From contig JAEXMK010000003.1 in assembly GCA_023444445.1 (NCBI GenBank), positions 1-9,958 on the forward strand: DNA of 9,958 bases. The letters run 5' to 3'. The DNA comes from Pseudomonadota bacterium. Its GTDB lineage: Bacteria > Pseudomonadota > Alphaproteobacteria > Rhizobiales > Rhizobiaceae. Numbering within the stretch: position 1 is the stretch's first letter; each line of letters opens with the position of its first letter. Shown piece after piece: positions 7,751 through 9,958 of the stretch. The position numbers and the translations under genes are program-made. The notes beneath the pieces are model-generated. The model was not told the origin of the DNA. It made no database searches and saw nothing but the letters and a program-made list of their open reading frames with translations.

Positions 7751-8263
7751 ATGCCGTTCAAAATGATGTTCGCGGCGGCCGCAACCATGGCAATCCGCAC
7801 GATGCCGATATTGCCGGCCTATCTGCGCAGACGAAAAGACGACACTGTCGTCAGCGCCTCCTGCACTGATCTGCGGCTTCAACCGGCCCCGATCAATCCG
7901 GAGTGGATCATCTCCGGCAACCCTGAAGCACGCGCTGCGGATCATTCCCGAAGTGGCGATCGCGCCTCCAGCACCGCCATGTGGGATTGCACCGCGGGTG
8001 AATTCCGCTGGTTCTTCGGTTGGGATGAAACCGTCTATATTCTGGAAGGCGAGGTGCATGTCACCGCCGAAGACGGTTCGGTCAGCATCCTCAGGGTGGG
8101 GGATGTCGCCTATTTTCCCGCTGGAACATGGGCCACCTGGCGGGTCGATCGTTATGTCCGCAAGGTCGCCTTCATGCGCCGTCCGTTCCCCACGGCACTG
8201 GCTTTGGCCTATCGTGTCAAGAACAAGCTTTTTGCCGGCCGCTCCTACAAGCTGGCAGCCTGA
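7751..8263 (+). CDS. Cupin-fold protein (Cupin_3 / DUF861 type)
   Basis: This 170-residue protein has a single small beta-barrel domain from about residue 74 to 142. The block MWDCTAGEFRWFFGWDETVYILEGEVHVTAEDG (77-109) followed by GDVAYFPAGTWATWRVDRYVRKVAFMR (117-143) matches the Cupin_3 (DUF861) pattern seen in EutQ-like and ureidoglycine-aminohydrolase-like proteins. The two histidines of classical cupin motif 1 and the histidine of motif 2 are absent from the usual places, so a standard metal centre is not evident. The N-terminus is slightly hydrophobic but has no convincing signal peptide. The ATG at 7751 is preceded by GGGGG (7737-7741). It stands alone between the ugp operon and gshB, with about 110 and 243 nt of non-coding sequence on either side. 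The biochemical role is unknown. Confidence 0.85.
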   Translation: MPFKMMFAAAATMAIRTMPILPAYLRRRKDDTVVSASCTDLRLQPAPINPEWIISGNPEARAADHSRSGDRASSTAMWDCTAGEFRWFFGWDETVYILEGEVHVTAEDGSVSILRVGDVAYFPAGTWATWRVDRYVRKVAFMRRPFPTALALAYRVKNKLFAGRSYKLAA

Positions 8264-8277
8264 ACCCTGATTTCACC

Positions 8278-8312
8278 TCCGGCCGGCGGGCCAATGCTGC
8301 TCCGCCGGCGGA
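8278..8312 (+). terminator. GC-rich hairpin after the cupin gene
   Basis: TCCG-CCGGCGG (8278-8289, one G bulged at 8282) pairs with CCGCCGGCGGA (8302-8312), giving 11 bp and a 12-nt loop. It starts 15 nt after the cupin stop. There is no T tract after it (ATTGTGAAGG), so it is only a candidate terminator or 3'-end hairpin. The rest of the 8264-8506 gap shows no gene that I can support; it probably holds the gshB promoter and leader. Confidence 0.4.
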
Positions 8313-8506
8313 ATTGTGAAGGTTCAATAAAACTCACACGAACCACCGCTTGCAGCAGTTGCGTTTGAATGGTCGCTGCCCTACATCTTCTGGGTTTTCT
8401 GAAGCATTTCCGGGTCTCTTCCGGTCCTGCCGGGAAGCTTGAAAAGACGGAGCAATGGGCACGGCGGACAGGCGAAGCGTCCGCATGCTGCGAGAGGGAC
8501 CTGTGC

Positions 8507-9466
8507 ATGGCGAAGATTAAGAACGTCGCGATCCAGATGGATCATGTTTCCGGCATCAATATTGCCGGCGACTCCACCTTCGCCATGAGCCTTGAGGCGC
8601 AGGCCCGCGGATACCGGCTGTTTCACTATACCCCCGACCGCCTTTCCATGCGCGATGGCAAGATTTACGCGGCCGTCGAGCAGATGGAACTGCGTGATAT
8701 CAACGGCGATCATTTCTCCCTGTCGGAGCCGGAGCGAGTTGATCTCTCGACCATGGATGTCATCCATCTGCGTCAGGATCCGCCATTCGATATGGCCTAT
8801 ATCACCTCGACCCATCTCCTGGAGCGTATTCATCCCAAGACGCTGGTTGTCAATGATCCCGCCTGGGTGCGCAATTCGCCGGAGAAGATTTTCGTCACCG
8901 AATTCGCCGATCTGATGCCCAAGACGCTGATCACCAAGGACGTTTCCGAGATCGCCCGCTTCCGCAACGAAATGGGCGATATCATCCTCAAGCCGCTTTA
9001 TGGCAATGGCGGCGCAGGCGTCTTCCATTCGGCACGCGATGATCGCAATTTCTCTTCCCTGCTGGAAATGTTCGGCCAGATGTTCCGCGAACCCTATATC
9101 GCTCAGGAATACCTGCCGGACGTTCGCAAGGGCGACAAGCGCATCCTCCTCGTGGATGGCGAGCCGGTCGGTGCGATCAACCGCGTGCCGGCGGAAAACG
9201 ATGCCCGCTCTAACATGCATGCCGGCGGCCGGCCGGAGCCGACGGAACTGACGGCGCGCGAAAAGGAAATCTGCCGCCGCATCGGTCCTGCCCTGCGCGA
9301 GCGCGGTTTCCTCTTCGTCGGTATCGATGTGATCGGCGATTATCTAACGGAAATCAACGTCACCTCACCGACCGGTATTCGCGAAGTGCGTAAATTCGGC
9401 GGCGCCGATGTGGCGAGCCTGCTGTGGGACGCGATCGAGAAAAAACGCGACGCTCAGGATTTCTAA
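8507..9466 (+). CDS. gshB: Glutathione synthetase
   Basis: GshB joins gamma-glutamylcysteine and glycine with ATP to make glutathione in the cytoplasm, the second step of the pathway. The 319-residue product compares well with E. coli GshB (316). It has the N-terminal substrate domain with [19 protein letters not shown] (9-27) and [12 protein letters not shown] (88-99), then [14 protein letters not shown] (116-129). The ATP-grasp part includes [14 protein letters not shown] (160-173), [20 protein letters not shown] (201-220), RSNMHAGGR (234-242) and the metal-binding [13 protein letters not shown] (282-294). The ATG at 8507 has GAGAGGGA (8492-8499) 7 nt upstream. The frame is open back to an ATG at 8369, but those 46 extra residues have no family match. 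It is transcribed alone from a long leader. gshA is not in the window. Confidence 0.97.
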   Translation: MAKIKNVAIQMDHVSGINIAGDSTFAMSLEAQARGYRLFHYTPDRLSMRDGKIYAAVEQMELRDINGDHFSLSEPERVDLSTMDVIHLRQDPPFDMAYITSTHLLERIHPKTLVVNDPAWVRNSPEKIFVTEFADLMPKTLITKDVSEIARFRNEMGDIILKPLYGNGGAGVFHSARDDRNFSSLLEMFGQMFREPYIAQEYLPDVRKGDKRILLVDGEPVGAINRVPAENDARSNMHAGGRPEPTELTAREKEICRRIGPALRERGFLFVGIDVIGDYLTEINVTSPTGIREVRKFGGADVASLLWDAIEKKRDAQDF

Positions 9467-9500
9467 GGCGATCTCAATCGCTCCCGGTTTGTTCCGCGCG

Positions 9501-9517
9501 TACAACTCGATACAACT
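9501..9517 (+). repeat. Direct repeat TACAACT with 10-bp period upstream of comM
   Basis: TACAACTCGA (9501-9510) is followed at once by TACAACTAAA (9511-9520), so TACAACT occurs twice exactly one helical turn apart. It lies between gshB and comM, about 45 nt before a weak promoter-like pair. Such spacing would put two half-sites on the same face of the DNA, as for a regulator binding direct repeats. Chance occurrence is also possible, because the repeat is only 7 nt long. Confidence 0.35.
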
Positions 9518-9539
9518 AAAATACATCGACTGCGAGAAA

Positions 9540-9568
9540 TTGTTCTCTTTATGTTCTTGTTTTATTCT
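9540..9568 (+). promoter_or_regulatory. Weak sigma-70-like promoter candidate for comM
   Basis: TTGTTC (9540-9545) and TATTCT (9563-9568) are separated by 17 nt, and the region 9540-9575 is T-rich and stands out from its surroundings. The hexamers match the consensus at only 3/6 and 4/6 positions. Transcripts would carry a leader of about 75 nt before the comM ATG. The same T-rich stretch, behind a weak GAGAA/TTCTC stem (9534-9547), could instead be part of gshB termination. Low certainty either way. Confidence 0.25.
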
Positions 9569-9648
9569 TTGCTCTGTGGCACGTTGCTTGCGGGTGGTCG
9601 TGATGGGGCATGAAGCTCTGTTGATGCGGCCGGTTTGCGGGGCAGGCC

Positions 9649-9879
9649 ATGGTGGCACGGGTTAATACGGTTGCATTTCAGGGCATAGAGGGTTTGCCCG
9701 TTGAGGTGCAGGTCATGGTCGCACCCGGAAAGGTCGGCATCCAGATTGTCGGCCTGCCGGACAAGGCAGTGGCGGAGAGCCGGGAGCGGGTACAGGCGGC
9801 GCTGCATGCTTCGGGTCTGGCGCTTCCGGCAAAAAAGGTGACCGTCAATCTCGCGCCTGCCGATCTGCCAAAGGAAGGA
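9649..9879 (+). CDS. comM: ComM / YifB-type Mg-chelatase-like AAA ATPase, N-terminal 77 codons only
   Basis: ComM is a hexameric helicase that promotes branch migration during integration of incoming DNA in natural transformation. Only the first 77 codons are present. They read MVARVNTVAFQGIEG, then VEVQVMVAPGKVGIQIVGLPDKAVAESRERVQAALHASG and KKVTVNLAPADLPKEG, which is the strongly conserved YifB N-terminal domain. The family continues with a sequence like SHFDLPIALG after KEG, but here the frame reads IPLPHSWRYPF instead and remains open to the window edge with no family match. The Walker motifs and the rest of the roughly 510-residue protein are therefore missing, and the gene is presumably inactive unless the tail is a sequence artefact. 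The ATG at 9649 is preceded by a GGGGCAGG stretch. Confidence 0.85.
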
Positions 9880-9958
9880 ATCCCACTGCCACATTCGTGG
9901 CGCTATCCTTTCTCCAGAAGCCTTGATTTTAAGGGAAAGATAGCGCGTTTTACAAAAG
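9880..9958. other. Foreign-looking sequence following the comM break (possible end of an inserted element or chimeric tail)
   Basis: These 79 nt replace the expected continuation of comM. They are about 46% G+C by hand count, clearly lower than the surrounding genes. They contain two dyads: GCCAC/GTGGC around ATTC (9888-9901), and GCGCTATC (9900-9907) with GATAGCGC (9939-9946), the latter extendable inward by TTTC/GAAA pairing. On the minus strand one frame enters from the right edge and stops at TAG (9903-9905), encoding FVKRAIFPLKSRLLEKG, which could be the C-terminus of a gene lying outside. I do not recognise the sequence as any known insertion-sequence end. It may be a mobile-element boundary, or a cloning or assembly junction. 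Confidence 0.4.

Noticed and set aside
8359..8387. TTGCGT-N17-TACATC as a gshB promoter
   Set aside because: Each hexamer matches the consensus at only 3 of 6 positions, which is close to what chance would give.
9468..9481. GCGAT/ATCGC stem just after gshB as a terminator
   Set aside because: Only 5 bp, and followed by TCCCGG rather than a T run.
1..9958. CRISPR array, tRNA, rRNA, toxin-antitoxin or other defence system
   Set aside because: No regularly spaced repeats, no cloverleaf or rRNA-like stretch seen, and all substantial coding sequence is accounted for by housekeeping and transport genes.

Overview
The window looks like a chromosomal segment from a Rhizobiaceae alphaproteobacterium, most probably Agrobacterium or a close Rhizobium relative. 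The support is the GC-rich codon use, the protein types (rhizobial DnaN, RsmI, YraN, GshB, ComM) and a ugp operon in ugpB-A-E-C order behind a PhoB-type control site. I inferred the identity from remembered protein families, without any database search.

Layout. Positions 1-1052 (minus strand) carry most of dnaN, the DNA polymerase III sliding clamp, cut off at its C-terminus by the window edge. A 263-nt divergent intergenic region with a strong hairpin separates it from a plus-strand set: rsmI (16S rRNA methyltransferase), yraN (UPF0102, overlapping rsmI by 11 nt) and a NodL/maltose-acetyltransferase-type hexapeptide acetyltransferase, all tightly spaced. Next is a complete sn-glycerol-3-phosphate ABC importer, ugpB (periplasmic binding protein), ugpA and ugpE (permeases) and ugpC (ATPase). 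It is preceded by a tandem 11-bp repeat array matching a Pho box and followed by a terminator-like hairpin. A 13-bp hairpin with a UNCG-type tetraloop lies between ugpB and ugpA and probably sets the ratio of binding protein to permease mRNA. A single cupin-fold gene and gshB (glutathione synthetase) follow, each with its own leader.

The last gene is the start of comM (YifB-type Mg-chelatase-like AAA ATPase). Its first 77 codons are normal. After about position 9879 the sequence stops resembling comM, drops to about 46% G+C by my hand count, and contains two inverted repeats. Either an element has inserted in comM or the sequence is chimeric (the window also begins with GATC, as a cloned fragment might). 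The incoming sequence extends beyond the window and cannot be identified here.

How the genes work together: UgpBAEC imports glycerol-3-phosphate and related diesters as a phosphorus or carbon source, most likely under phosphate limitation through PhoB. The other genes are housekeeping (replication clamp, rRNA modification, glutathione synthesis). I found no defence system, CRISPR array, tRNA, rRNA or complete insertion sequence.
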